A stretch of 64,000 nt of DNA from Haliclystus octoradiatus (lineage: Eukaryota; Cnidaria; Staurozoa; Stauromedusae; Haliclystidae): positions 35,689,833 to 35,753,832 of the forward strand of contig OU744446.1 in assembly GCA_916610825.1 (NCBI GenBank). Direction: 5' to 3'. This document shows positions 15,001-25,968 of this stretch, piece after piece. Positions within the stretch are counted from its first letter, which is position 1; each line of letters begins with the position of its first letter. Position numbers and translations under genes: made by a program. The notes below the pieces were generated by a model. That model did not search any database. It saw only the letters and a list, made by a program, of their open reading frames with translations, and had not been told where the DNA came from.

Positions 15001-18000
15001 AGCTATCTGGGATGCTGTTTGTTCTTTCAAAGTAGCAATTTTACCACAAAATTCACCAACTAATAAAAGAAATACATTTTTATAGACTTTGGCTGATTTA
15101 GGAAGACAATATACAACTGAAACAGCTATTCTATTATTTGAACAACATAGATTGGTGATGACGTTTACAGCGTCGATGATGCAAAGCCTGTGCTTTTATA
15201 GGGCTTTTAGAAATCGAATAGGGAAAACTTGATTTTGTTCGTTTGCGGTCGGGAACCGCGAGAGAAAGATATGGAAAAGATTTGTTTTGTTTCGTTACAA
15301 AAAGGACAAACCGAAAAAAGAAACAAAACTTTACCCTTAGTCTCGTTTAAAAATCAGCGGTTCTGATTATACTATTCACAAAAAATTTGGATAAAAAATG
15401 ACGAATTGATGGATGAACGATTATGGATATCAAGTCATGATAATAGTAGATTTCTCACTTTGTCCGGATTATGACGTCACATTCCTTCACCCACCAAAAC
15501 TTGCCGTTTCGTAACCATGGTTACGCAATGTCATTTGAAAACAGATATCTGGATGGTTTGTCGATATTTTTGAAATAAAAAATTGGAGATATTAAACTTA
15601 TCCTTTGATCTTCGTATGGATATGTTTAAAGTTCATACTTAAATTTTAGTGGACCTGCCTATTGTTCACAAGACAAGCTGTCTATACCCCTGCGAAAAAT
15701 AATTCATGAACAACAGTTTATGAACGTTAAATGGCCCCAATTTTCATGAACATTCGTGGACCGTTCAAGATCAGTTCATGGAAATTTTGGGCCATTTAAC
15801 GTACATCAACTGTTCATGAACTCCTGATCTGTTTTTCGAAGGGGTATGTCTAAATGAATGAATTTGATAGGGTTGATTAGGAGGGTCTTGTAAAATATCT
15901 TTCCTTCCAGAATTCTAATTTTTGCTACAAAAATATCTTTTGATGTAAATATTTTTGCAGCTTTTTATTTTAAACGTTATTGTCATGAAAATATAACAAT
16001 CAAATACACCTTTTGACATATCCTCCAAAGAAAAGGAAGCAATTTATTTGTTGTCATATTATAGAAACTTGAATAGCCTACAGATATTTTTCCCCTTCCT
16101 TCTGAATTTGTGCTAGCATTCCAGAATCCTGTTCTTAAATCCCATTCCCAATCCCAAAGCAACTTTTTTCTAATCATAAAACCTTCCGTACAAGTATTTC
16201 TTCCCCTTCCTTCCTTTGAATTCATGTTAACCTCTCTGGACTCTTAATCCCTAGCCAACTCACTGTCAAATGTAAACTTAGTAGAACCAGGGGCGGATCC
16301 AGGAATAAAGCTTACTGTCGCTTTAGGGCCCATGTGAAAAGGGCAAAGCCCCTTCTTATTCGGGGGTCAAGGGGCATGCTGCCCCAGAAATAGTTTTCGA
16401 AATAAAGATCTATTAAATCTGACAATAACAAATCAACAATCAAAAAGAAAAATACAATATTCTGTGAACCAGCGCAACTCATAACAGTAAATAAAAGTAA
16501 CAAAACATGTAAACATAATAGCACTATAAAATAAAATAGAATTGATTAGTATTATATTATTAAATTGGAAGAATGTTTAAATTTACGAGTAAAAAAACGA
16601 GGAGCATGGTGTTAAAGCTTCAACAAATCGAATCAATCACCTTGTCTGCTGTTTCTACTTATTGTTTTGTCCGTGACAATCAGTTAATTGCAGATCAACG
16701 AAAGAGCAAATCCTAAGTCGTAATAGCTTGTTCTCTTTTACTTTTTCATTACGACTAGTAACCAATTACTTTTTTACACGTAACTTTGACATTTTCAAAC
16801 CATAATCTTTCCTTTTCGATAGAGAGATTATTATTAATCAAACAGTATGTCAAATCTCTCAACAGCGTGTTCGCCATCTTGTTTGGTGCACAACGAAATG
16901 GTTCATACGGCGTGATTACGGCGTCATTTTTCATGTCCACATCGTATTCGATTTTAGTGCTTCACTGCAGCGACATGGTGCTAAGCAACCATCGTCTCAT
17001 GCAGCATATTTCAAATTCCAATCCCTCATCTAGTGATATCATTGGCTTAAAGATGTTCCGCTTCAATTCTGCTGCATGAAAAATGACGTAGGCAGTGTCG
17101 CTCAAAAAATATGATGAGAACTGGTCTGGCTGCCCTGTTGACATTAGTAACATAGTTCCACAGGGGACACGCGTGGAGTTGCATTAAACCACATATAAAT
17201 GTAAAAAGAAAATCGTCCGCATTTGCACATGTTTGATTGCGTCGAATGGGGTTAATGGACAGGGAGATTAGACCAGGAACCCATTGATATGGGTCGAGAA
17301 TACAGAATATTGAGAATGAAATACTGAAACTCAATGGGAAATAATAAATACGTTATTTACTAACTTGAGGAATACAATAATAATAAAATAACAACCAACG
17401 CTGAGGATCAATAATATGAAAACAAAACAATTTTTGTATTTTCTTTTGAATGCTGACTGTCGCTTGCGCAACAGTTGCGACAGTCTGGATCTGCCCCTGA
17501 GAACCGTAGAACAATCTACTGTTTTATCAAGTTTGCATTTTGACAGTGAGTTTGCAAGCAGGCTACTGAGTTTTGGAATCCCCCATGTTATGGATTAGCT
17601 CAGTTGGCAGAACAACCGAACTTCAGATCGTATCATATCTGATCGACTGTGGTTCAAATCCCCCTCAGGTCAACTCAGCCTTGACTTTATCTGAATCATC
17701 AAATGAGTACCATCTAAGGATGGCGGATGGAATGGTTCAGAAGGAATTGCATTGTGAGTAGCTGCGGCGCATCGTTGCGCATTGACAATCAAGGCCTATC
17801 TGCCATGAAATCTGTTGAAATTGATCTGCAGTGTCGCGGCTGAGATCTAAGGAGCGTTTAACATCATTGCTCTTAGCGAAAAAAGCCACTCATCTAGAAA
17901 TAGAGGAGTGGTACGGGTGCCTTCGGTAGGGCGACACCGTCCACATTACTTTTTTATATGTTATGGAACTATAGATATAGATAGCCTACAGACATAATTC

Positions 18001-19344
18001 TGAACATTTTCAAAAATAGTGCAATTAGTAGCCTAAATACTATCTTGAAACATTATGCATTATGCAAACATTATTGAAACATGTTTTGATATTTATTGGA
18101 AAATTGAACGAAACATTATTTGATTCACATAAATTTAATGCTATCCTCATCTAGGAAATAGTTTGGTTGCTGGTAGGCCTACAAAATTGACTTGACTCGT
18201 CATAATTATGAAATGGTATATAATGCAGGTATTGCCACAGGCTACTTTACTTTTAGATATTTCGTAAGTGTAAATAACTGGTACATAATGATGCAGGCCT
18301 TTAAATTATTGCAGATTTTCCTAATAAAAGTCATTCTGTTGGATCACCTGTATGGCTGTTCAAGCAGGTGGTCATAAAGAAAGGTAATACATTTAAGAAG
18401 CAAATATGGCATAGGAAGGTGTAGGTATTAAAAATTGTCTAAACAAATAAAAATTTACAACTATACAAAGTTTGCAGTTTGTTGACAAAATTCTTTCCCA
18501 TGACAACAAAGACTCATTAGAAATTGTTGTGTCGGAAAATGTCAAAACACTAGACATTTATACGTCAAAGGTAACCGAACAAACTGTGGGAAAATTAAGT
18601 TAAAAGCGTTGAAATAAAGACAGATTCGCAGGCTTGTCGAATTTGCAGAAATTAGCGACTTATCTGCAAGAGATTAGTAAGACATTTGGAATATGAGATG
18701 TCGTAATTTTACGTAAAAATGTTGATTTTTACAACTCATTGAACGGAAACGTGGGAGTTTTGAAACAGACAAGACAAACGTGGTTTGGTAACTTTTAAAA
18801 AGTGACGAATTTTGTGGTCATAGACTCATAACTATACAATTTAGTAATGATCACACATATGGGGCTTACGATGATATGTAAAGTTTGGTGTCATTTAAAC
18901 TCCCTTCTTGATAGATTAGTCTATGAGGAAGATGTTTGATAAATCAAATAGTTCCAGTCATTTTCACAGGTCAACGCCAAGACAGTTTGACAAGTTACGA
19001 TTTCTAACAAGATAACAAACTCATCAATTATTGTGGCTGAAGTACTTACAAACATACATATCTAATCTATATTGTGATTAATGATTAAGTAAATTTGAGT
19101 AAATGAACATTGATTTTAGAGTTATGGGCATATTCAGCAAAATGAATAAAAGGAACACATATATTTTCAGCACAAAAATGAGCAGCCTCCCAATTCAAAA
19201 CTATCAAGTCTTACCTGTTTTGGCTATCTTCACCACTGTGTAACTATTCTCTTTTAATGAGTCATTTAATCCAGGGGTAACTAATTGTCGATACTGTAAT
19301 TTGGTTATGACGGAACTATCGTTTGTAGACACCCCAACTTCCAT
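1..19344 (-). CDS. F-BAR domain protein, Fes/Fer-like N-terminal part (3' end off the window)
   Basis: Twelve exons join with consistent phase: 19215-19344, 14954-15059, 13485-13557, 10676-10765, 9500-9562, 5686-5799, 4323-4403, 2714-2893, 2016-2096, 1212-1276, 553-655 and 1-70 (runs off the edge). They encode about 385 residues. All introns seen are GT-AG. The start at 19344 is the first ATG of exon 1. Residues ~30-300 are helical. The segment HNSYVLQL followed by a VPEVIDDLQESH stretch resembles the end of the F-BAR domains of FES/FER as I remember them. These domains bind and curve membranes and dimerise. The remainder is charged and probably coiled-coil. SH2/kinase or other C-terminal domains would lie left of the window, so the family is not settled. 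The F-BAR region seems ~30 residues short between exons 4 and 6, so one small in-phase exon may be missed. Introns hold many transposons. Confidence 0.72.
1690..1812 (-). mobile_element. tRNA-related SINE fragment
   Basis: On the minus strand a box B-like GGGTTCAATCC (near 1759-1769) follows a degenerate tRNA-like head and precedes a unique body ending in a (CA)n run. It lies in an F-BAR gene intron. Confidence 0.5.
3019..3083. mobile_element. GTTCATGAAC foldback MITE, minimal copy
   Basis: 65 bases: CCCCTGCAAAAA, then CAGTTCAGGAGTTCATGA, its near-perfect inverse and GCAGGGG. It is one continuous hairpin, in an F-BAR gene intron. Confidence 0.8.
3681..3848. mobile_element. GTTCATGAAC foldback MITE
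   Basis: 168 bases with ends CCCCTGCGAAAAACAG and CTGTTTTCGCAGGGG. The interior has about eight near-copies of GTTCATGAAC, so almost any part can pair with any other. Confidence 0.85.
5370..5544. mobile_element. CAGGGTCCGAC MITE, copy 1 (175 bp)
   Basis: Ends CAGGGTCCGACAAAAG and CTTTTGTCGGACCCTG. Exact 8-bp duplications TCCGGTAC lie at 5362-5369 and 5545-5552, indicating the hAT group. Confidence 0.9.
6182..8210. mobile_element. Composite DNA element: outer inverted ends
   Basis: A perfect 20-base inverted repeat (CCATAGGGTCTGTGAACTAA at 6182-6201, reversed at 8191-8210) encloses a second element. No transposase is recognisable. It lies in an F-BAR gene intron. Confidence 0.75.
6294..8060. 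mobile_element. Inner DNA element with CAATAGGCAGGTCCAC ends
   Basis: Inverted ends CAATAGGCAGGTCCACTAAA (6294) and their reverse complement ending at 8060, nested in the 6182-8210 element. Its first ~430 bases match 15235-15664 in reverse. The interior shows no clear transposase. Confidence 0.75.
8325..8501. mobile_element. CAGTGAAACCTG MITE (Tc1/pogo-like), copy 1
   Basis: Ends CAGTGAAACCTGTATATAAC and GTTATAACAGGTTTGACTG, flanked by TA on both sides. The interior carries GACAGGTGGCC repeats. Confidence 0.8.
8960..9250. mobile_element. hAT-like MITE, 291 bp
   Basis: Begins CAGGGGTCGGAAACACTTTC and ends TTTACCCCTT. Near-matching 8-base flanks TAAATAGA/TAAATAGC support a hAT-type insertion. 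Confidence 0.6.
10415..10593. mobile_element. CAGGGTCCGAC MITE, copy 2
   Basis: Ends CAGTGTCCAACAAAAG and CTTTTGTCCGACACTG, with 8-bp duplications AATATATA at 10407-10414 and 10594-10601. The interior matches copy 1. Confidence 0.87.
11077..11905. repeat. Tandem array, five copies of a ~167-bp unit
   Basis: The marker GACCACCTGTATGTAGTGG recurs at 11124, 11289, 11456, 11623 and 11789 (spacing 165-167). Units differ at few positions. The unit includes a piece like the CAGTGAAACCTG MITE (AAAGCCAGC, GACCACCTGTAT), so the array may have grown from one. It lies in an F-BAR gene intron. Confidence 0.92.
11950..13460. mobile_element. Cluster of foldback elements related to 28995-29870
   Basis: Inverted arms at about 11950-12300 and 12330-12505 make one copy. 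A second set with inner stem CTCACTCAAGTGCTCACACG (13095-13262) and a right arm up to ~13450 makes another, incomplete copy. It lies in an F-BAR gene intron. Confidence 0.75.
13881..13923 (-). ncRNA. Hammerhead ribozyme motif, minimal type I (Penelope terminal repeat)
   Basis: Read on the minus strand: stem I strand UCUGU (13919-13923), core CUGAUGA (13912-13918), stem II UCGC-AUAAA-GCGA (13899-13911), core GAAA (13895-13898), a very short stem III (one C-G pair beyond the A-U pair, loop UUUAA), cleavage triplet GUU, then ACAGA (13881-13885) closing stem I. Self-cleavage is predicted between 13886 and 13885. Such minimal-stem-III hammerheads are known from Penelope-like elements. GUU is a permitted but less common cleavage triplet. 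Confidence 0.8.
14095..14772 (-). pseudogene. Penelope ORF, C-terminal fragment with GIY-YIG endonuclease
   Basis: The open frame runs from a stop near 14775 down to 14095; the first ATG is at 14607. Before that ATG the frame reads VGRTFLNLIKKHFPK and VKVSYSC, wording typical of the linker after the Penelope reverse transcriptase. After it comes the Cys motif CNCRNKEKCPFDNKC and the GIY-YIG-type segment NYIGLTEGTFKTRYTQH, then KYIWDLK, KKCHLCLVEK and SKCRHENK. These are the hallmarks of the Penelope/Neptune endonuclease. In this family the nuclease makes the nick that primes insertion. The frame itself is intact but the RT domain is absent. Confidence 0.85.
15235..15664. mobile_element. Half copy of the CAATAGGCAGGTCCAC element
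   Basis: Reverse-strand counterpart of 6294-6730 at high identity, ending TTTAGTGGACCTGCCTATTG at 15664. The other terminus is missing. Confidence 0.8.
15687..15844. mobile_element. GTTCATGAAC foldback MITE
   Basis: 158 bases between CCCCTGCGAAAAAT and a degenerate GAAGGGG end, flanked by TA on both sides. The interior carries GTTCATGAA-type repeats around GTTAAATGGCCCCAA. Confidence 0.8.
16288..17499. mobile_element. DNA element with CAGGGGCGGATCCAG ends, 1.2 kb
   Basis: Begins CAGGGGCGGATCCAGG (16288) and ends CTGGATCTGCCCCTG (17499), with AGAAC directly repeated at both flanks. Short overlapping frames inside (16786-17334) resemble nothing I know. Confidence 0.6.
17590..17953 (+). mobile_element. 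tRNA-derived SINE, copy 1
   Basis: Starts with a pol III box A, TTAGCTCAGTTGGCAGA (17594-17610), and box B, GGTTCAAATCC (17651-17661), set in a tRNA-like head. A ~290-base body follows, ending GACACCGTCCACATTAC and a T run. The body matches 43197-43440 in reverse. Confidence 0.85.
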
Positions 19345-19644
19345 GTCGCTTGCTCCCGTGCTTTACAAAAATAATGTGACCTTGAAATCTGTCAAGGTCG
19401 GGTTTGTGTATTTCCAGTAAAAGAGATTGGGGATGAGCTCGCATAAAATGAACAAGTGCTTGTATCGAATTAGTATGTAACACAATATCTCTCCACTTCG
19501 TATATGGACTAGCCAGTATATTTTGGCTGAGGGTTGATAACTGTCATTTTCTCTAAAAATTAAATGCCTTGTATTATCTCATCATAATATACTATATTAT
19601 TATAATTGGTTGTATTTTTAGGAGATCGCGAGCACCTATAATGC

Positions 19645-19967
19645 CGGGGGGGGGTAACTTCCATACTTTTGGTATACGGAGACGTTCAAATATGAAAGGT
19701 ACCTTTTTCAAATTCCCGAAAAAATTGTAGGGTATGCTTAGTCATGAAAATTTTTGAGGTATCCTTTTGGCGCATTTGCAATTTTTTCATTTTGCAAAAC
19801 AAATTCTGCATATGAATTCTTTTTTTCATTTGTTTTGGTTGAACTGTCATTCATAAAAATATGTTTGGGGTATCTATGCATCATGTGGAAAATTTTTATG
19901 GTCATTCTGCCAAAGCTCCATTTGAACGACCCCATCGAAGCGCAATGGAAGTTACCCCCTGGGCTAT
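19645..19967 (+). mobile_element. GGGGGTAACTTCC MITE, copy 1
   Basis: About 320 bases starting at a G run then GGTAACTTCCAT and ending TTACCCCCTGGG. Imperfect 8-bp flanks CTATAATG/CTATAGTG suggest a hAT-like insertion. It lies upstream of the F-BAR gene start. Confidence 0.82.
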
Positions 19968-20559
19968 AGTGGCTATAATTTATTCAGGGATTTACTACTA
20001 CCACAGTCATAAGAAGAGAGTCTCTTCCTAATCTTATGACTATGCTACTACGACAAATCATGTGGCAAAATCGACCAGCTATCTTTATAATTCCTTCTTT
20101 CTTCGTAATTTGCAACACTCATCGTTTGAGAATGTATGAGTTTTAAAAATCTACAATTATTCTGAATTGAGATCCATTCGAAACAAGTTGCGGAAGAAAG
20201 TTAGTAACAGTTTTCTATTGAAATTTTGAAAATGGTGTACATGCTCAATATTAATACCTTATAAATTTAAAAACAATAGACTATATAACAAAATTATAAG
20301 CTTATAAGCCATGAATGTCGAAAATATACATTTGATACATTTTGTAATATTTGTCACCCTTTTAACATGTATTATCAAAAAAATGTTTTGACCCGGATGG
20401 GGCATTGAACTAGACCACCCTCTTTTTCTCCTCTTTTCTCTCTCTTCTCTTCCCCCGGCAAGCGAGAACTTCATCCCCCTTTTTCTTTTATATCAAATCA
20501 AATCAAAAATTCAGCAAATACCAATAAAATTACAATATCTTAACTGTTAAATTCGTATT

Positions 20560-20714
20560 TAATTAACCTCGTAGCTGTACATATATCTATGTATTATTGT
20601 AATCAATTATTTTGTGTTTATTCCATAGTTTATTACATAAATCAGTCCTGTGAAAAAAAGTTATCGTAAAACTTATCAGGTTTCTGAATAAATGGTGATG
20701 ATGATGATGATGAA
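20560..20714 (+). mobile_element. Probable LINE 3' end with GATGAT tail
   Basis: Ends TTTCTGAATAAATGGTGATG then (GATGAT)n, similar to the end at 33540-33574. Only a short truncated 3' piece. Confidence 0.45.
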
Positions 20715-21256
20715 TCAAATACCCTATATAGAGCTTTTTCTCAGGTTCGCAATTATGAGTCCCTCAAATTGTTAAAAGAAAAATTGATAACCATGGGAAT
20801 TTATGATAACCCCACATTTACCCTATTGGAAGTGGCAAGCACTCTCGCGAGATCTCATGTTTGTTAATTCCATTCCTGTTTCGAATCGTTTTCTATGGTG
20901 ATTGACGTGCCTATTCTCTTGAGCACATTAAACAATGAAGCATGTTATTGTTATTCTAATAGCTTAATCTTTTTCGCTGTCAAAATTGAATAAGTTCAGC
21001 CTAACTATTGTAAAAATAATCTGCTTTTGACTGTATTGAAGTTGTAAGCGGATCTCCCTGATGTTTCCAGACGAGAGATCATTTATTTGGTGTTGTGTTC
21101 ATTGCGTTAGTAACGTATATATTGGAGAGATTTTTGAATCATTTTATACATGATTGTATCAATGTCTGAAGAATAAAATTAGAATATAATTATATCTACA
21201 TATATATCATCGAAGGAATTAATATACGTCATGAAGTTTGAGGTATCTTGAAAGCT

Positions 21257-24200
21257 ATGGCGACAGGTAAGTCATGTACGGTATATCAATAACAAAAATC
21301 ATTATCGTGGAATTGTAATAAATCAATAATATCAAATGATTTATTTGAAGAAATTGCAGAATACTGTATTGAGAAATACATATATAGCCTATATATAGTT
21401 AGATTGGATCTTTTTAAATGAAATTATACATTTTGAGGTTTAATTGTGAAAACATAATTAACATTTTGCTGCATTTATCTGATCTTTAAAGATAAAATAC
21501 CCAGGTTTGGGGATCTAAAAAATATTTATTTTTTTAAACAGCTTTAAGTAAACAATTGATTATATAAAACAGGGCCAAATTGATTCCGGGCTCACTGATG
21601 TGTATTAAGAATTGGTCAAAATGCTTCCTTCAAACCTTTCCATTGTTTCATAAGAAAATATTATCTTCTTTGCACCACGTGCGGTTTTGAAATATTTTTG
21701 TTTTAATATAGCGATAATAACGTTGTGTTAGTTATCAGGTTTTTACCATCCAAATAATTCGCTACAATTATTGGGTACAATTCACAATTACTTGTTGGTT
21801 GTTGTCTTTGTTGCGAGTCTAAAATGTGTATAATATGTAGCTAGCATATAGAAGAACATAACAGAATGACATTGTTGTAGCAACATTAAAATCTTAGCAG
21901 TAATATACGGAATATTCTAGAGGTATTTCAACATTTTCTTCTGAATTGTTTGTTGAGGTCTGCACCAATAAATTATAAAATTATCAATTTTCTGCTGGGT
22001 TTACTCTATAGCCTTCCGTAATCTAAGATTGCGGGATTCTTACTTTTGTCGGACCCTGTGTAACTAATATTCATACAATATCTTTTAGTATATTGAAATG
22101 ATAATAGTATGCCGATGAAGCGCAATTTCACTGATAATGTATGAAGCATTTTCCTATTGTAGAGTTAGCCGTGAAATGTTCAATTTTTACGGGAGAAGAA
22201 ATCGCAGGAATTCTGCAGTTTTTGCTTTTTCACATTTAATGATATTTAATACAGTGTGTACTTTATGTGGCTTTAGTGAACCCCTTTAGGCAAAAATATT
22301 GTTTGTATATGAATTGAGTCATTGAATAACTTTTGAATTTTGAGTTTTGTGTTAAAAAATACAGATCTTCGAAATATTAAATTTGACAACACTCAACAAA
22401 TAGCAGGTGCAGAAATAAGAATATCTCATCGTTTAACAGGATTATTGCCTTGCAGTTTTAGCCACTTTTGTGGTAAAATCTTTCTTCGTAATCTTATCCT
22501 GCTTTAGAAGCTTACCATATATCAAATTTCTGCCAAGGCCGTCTTCAATCTTGAAGTCAATTATAGTTGGATGATCGATAATGGTCCTAATTGCTGTGTC
22601 GACTAGTGGTCGTACGGACTGAAAAATATTTTGATACAGTACAAAACTTTCTCAGAGTCGGACGGATGCTGCGGAATTTTGATGAGATTTCTATGTCTGG
22701 ATATGTCTGGAACACTGCACTCGACATACGCATGCACAATAGTCAGAATACATTCCGAATGCATTTCTGAGAATTTTGATCATGTTGATTAAGGATTAAC
22801 CGATTGTTCTGCATGGAAAATACTAAACATTTACAAACAATAAAGACATCAGAAACTTTCAGTTCAACAACTAAATACAAAAACTATATAAATTGATTCA
22901 CACGCTAGTTTTATTTATTTGTCGACTTATGCACAAACAATATTCTTAATCAGATAAAAAACGTTCAGTTTACGTCAGGAAAAGAAATTTCAATATATGA
23001 TCGGATTGATCAACCAGATCAAGATCAATTTGGATTCTGATCCTGTTGAAATTTTTACAAAATCCGATCCATTGTACTTGGTGAAATCAAGGACGGAGTA
23101 CGTGTTGGTTAAGGCCTGAGCAAACAATCAAACGTTGTTGAACTTTGAACAACGCCTAGAGGGGGAGTAAGCGGGGTAACTATGCCGGGGCCTAAGCAGA
23201 GTATAGGGTCTGCAAGATTTTGTTGCTGCATTTTGTTTGCAAATATTAGATTATATTTGAAAAACAAGTTTGCGATTGGGGCGAGAGAAAATTTTAAGAG
23301 GCGTTTTCCCAAGGGATCAACACTTTACACGCCTGCCCTGAAAATCCGCATAGCTATGAACTCGTAATAATGCTTTTTTTCACAGGATTGATTTTGAGGC
23401 TGAATAATTTTGTTTAATAAACTCTTTTTTGTTTAGCTGCATGGCAGATTGGTCTCTTGATAGCAGGCATAGTATTTGTTATATTTGATATCATCGTTTT
23501 TGTACTATTTGCAATATGGTTTATCAGAAAACGAAGAAATGGAAATGAGAATTCAGTAGTAGTGACACATAAAAATCAACCAACGTATGAAGTCAAAGAA
23601 CGTTTACTGAGTACACAATCTGATTCATCACAACAGCAAGAAGATGAAACTGACTTCCAAATTCCTTCTTTACCATCAGCAGAATTATTAAGTGGACATA
23701 TGACTGTTAGACGGACGAAAAGTTTTACAACAAAATTAGAACCAAGAGAATTTGATAGTTCATTATACAGTAGAAAATTATCTGTGGATCAAATCAAATC
23801 AGCTGAGTCTAATTTACCAAGTTTACGATGTCGATTTTATTATTACGATGAAACAGAGGAATTAATTGTTGCGCTTGTCGAGTTGAAAAATTTGCCAAAT
23901 ATCGGGACTGATATGATATTTACAAGTGTTGTTATTCCAGGATCGTTAACTATAGAAAATACAGAAAAGAAAACGTCAAGAGATCTCGTATATAATCATG
24001 AATTTCGTTATCCTGTCTTTTTAAATGAATTGCGTAAAACAAGAGTACGGTTTAATGTTTGGAGAATAGATAAATATTCCAAACGATCAGCTCTTGGTTA
24101 TATGGAAATTGGTTTGGGTGATTTTACATTGGACAATGGACTGTTTCCTGGTGCAGGTACTGGAGATATATGGCGACCGCTTGTATTGTCTCAGGCAAGT

Positions 24201-25926
24201 TGTTAAAATATCTCTTCATAATCAGATGATGTGAGGTGATATATATTTGGTAATAAATAAGCATGCATACAGTAAAATCAGGCAATAACACTTTGACAGT
24301 ATTCTGTCAAGAACAGTAAGCTGACAAAGTCCAATACTAAGTAATTTACAGTCAAACTTTGTTAAATATTTAATGCTATCAACGGATTCTCCCAAAAGCG
24401 GTCAAATAGTATGTCTCCCTAGCAAACCGTTATTGCCAGATACAACTGTATATATATACAGTATATTACAAGTAAGTCACAAATTATGACTACCCCTGCA
24501 AAAAATAAATCAGGAGTTCATGATTACAGTTCATGAACGTTAAATGGCCCCAAATTATCATGAACAGTTCATGAACGTTAAATGGCCCCAAATTTTCATG
24601 AACAGTTCATGAACGTTCGTTAAATGGCCCCAAATTGTCATGAACAGTTCATGAATGCCCCACATTTTCATGAACAGTTCATGAACTCCTGAACTGTTTA
24701 TCGCAGTGGTAAGCAATACTGCTTCTTTGTTTGAGTGACCCTGATATGATTATAATTATTTTACTAGTTTGAACTCACTTTTCTAGAAGATGATATAGTA
24801 TGCATTAAGTTTAACAGATTTTATCAAGGATAAAAAATTCTACGTGTTTGGATCAAAACTTGCCGCTTGTTACTAGTTGATGTATCCAAATTAGAGGTCT
24901 GTGAATCTGATCCAAAATCGATCTGATGCAGACTATTCTAAATCTGTACAGTATAACGGTATATTCAAATTAAGTCGTTGCTGTGGAAGCTGGTTTGTTA
25001 GTCAAAACTCAATCTGTTTTTTTGCTGCTTTTTTCAAATCTCACATGTTTTAATTTTTCAATGTTATAGTCCGATCTACATGCTCAAGGAAGATTATTAG
25101 TGTCACTATGCTATTTGCCAGCTGCGCATCGTATCAATGTGGCGCTTGTCAAGGGAGATGATTTACCATTTGTTGAAATTGAAAAATGTAAGTATCATTT
25201 TCATAAATTAATGAAAATATAAAGGTTTATAAAACAAGCCACAGCCGTCCAATTAGTGACAAACGACCAACACAAACATGACTGTAAGTGCTTAGAGCCA
25301 ACCGGTCATTTTATTTGTGCCCCTTTAAGCAAGGTAAGAATATGAGAAAGTAGAATGTTTCTTGTAGAAAATAGAAATATGTTTTCATGTGGGGATGTTA
25401 CCCCTGCGAGAAACAGTTCAGGAGCTCATGAACTGTTCATGAACTGTTCATGACCTGTTCGTGAACTCCTGAACTGTTTTCGCAGGGGTAAGCAAGGTGG
25501 GACATTAAAAAGGGGGATATTAACCAAGGTGGGACATTAAAAAGGAGGGTATTAACCAAGTTCTAACTGTATCACTGCAATGATTCTAATATTTTTATTT
25601 TAGCTGTTTATGCCAAATGTACAGCATATCATCTCGAGAAAGTTTTAAAAATACGTAAAACATCTACAATAAAAGTATCACCAACCCCCTGTTTCAATGA
25701 AGAAGTTGGTTTCACACTTGGACCTTCTGATACTGTTCATGTTAATGATATTTCGTTGAAAATCTCTGTCAATGCATTACGTCCATCGTTACCACGTAAA
25801 AGACTTTTGGGTAATATTATCCTAGGAAAGACAGACAGTGCATCAAAATTAAGTCAAAGTCATTGGAGAGATATGCTGAGTAATCCAAGAGAGACTATTT
25901 CAGTATGGCATCCTCTTACATTATGA
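21257..25926 (+). CDS. Synaptotagmin-like protein: N-terminal membrane segment plus two C2 domains
   Basis: Four exons, 21257-21266, 23437-24194, 25070-25187 and 25604-25926, join in frame to 402 residues. The tiny first exon encodes only MAT plus one base. A membrane segment (residues ~6-31) is followed by RKRR, giving the N-out, C-in topology of synaptotagmins. After an acidic linker come C2A (~residues 120-245) and C2B (~250-400). The end carries HWRDMLSNPR and a WHPL motif, typical of synaptotagmin C2B tails. The usual calcium-binding aspartates are not evident in loop 1 of either C2 (C2B has LPFVEIEK there), so the protein is probably a calcium-independent trafficking factor like Syt12-17. 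Intron 2 has a GC-AG donor (CAG|gcaagt at 24195). A polyadenylation signal AATAAA lies at 25963. It is divergent from the F-BAR gene. Confidence 0.85.
21900..22068. mobile_element. CAGGGTCCGAC MITE, copy 3 (left end lost)
   Basis: The interior and the right end CTTTTGTCGGACCCTG match copy 1; the left terminus has decayed. It lies in intron 1 of the synaptotagmin-like gene. Confidence 0.75.
24493..24709. mobile_element. GTTCATGAAC foldback MITE, expanded copy
   Basis: 217 bases, flanked by TA. The unit GTTCATGAACGTTAAATGGC is repeated in tandem three to four times, showing expansion inside the element. It lies in intron 2 of the synaptotagmin-like gene. Confidence 0.83.
25401..25488. mobile_element. 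GTTCATGAAC foldback MITE
   Basis: 88 bases, CCCCTGCGAGAAACAG to CTGTTTTCGCAGGGG, flanked by TA. It lies in intron 3 of the synaptotagmin-like gene. Confidence 0.85.
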
Positions 25927-25962
25927 CTTATGAATTTATAAATATAAATATATATGAACTAA

Positions 25963-25968
25963 AATAAA
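25963..25968 (+). terminator. Polyadenylation signal of the synaptotagmin-like gene
   Basis: AATAAA 37 bases after the stop codon at 25924-25926. Confidence 0.6.

Larger units (their letters stand above)
19345..21256. other. Spacer between two divergent genes
   Basis: Holds a MITE (19645-19967) and a LINE 3' end (20560-20714). The remainder should contain the promoters of both the F-BAR and synaptotagmin-like genes; I see no definite element. Confidence 0.5.

Noticed and set aside
16786..17334. Overlapping frames of 95-97 residues on both strands
   Set aside because: Inside a 1.2-kb element with inverted ends. No motif, no splice context, and both strands are open equally, so likely chance.
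17590..17670. Functional tRNA gene
   Set aside because: Box A and box B are present but the acceptor stem does not close, and a SINE body shared with 43197-43527 follows.
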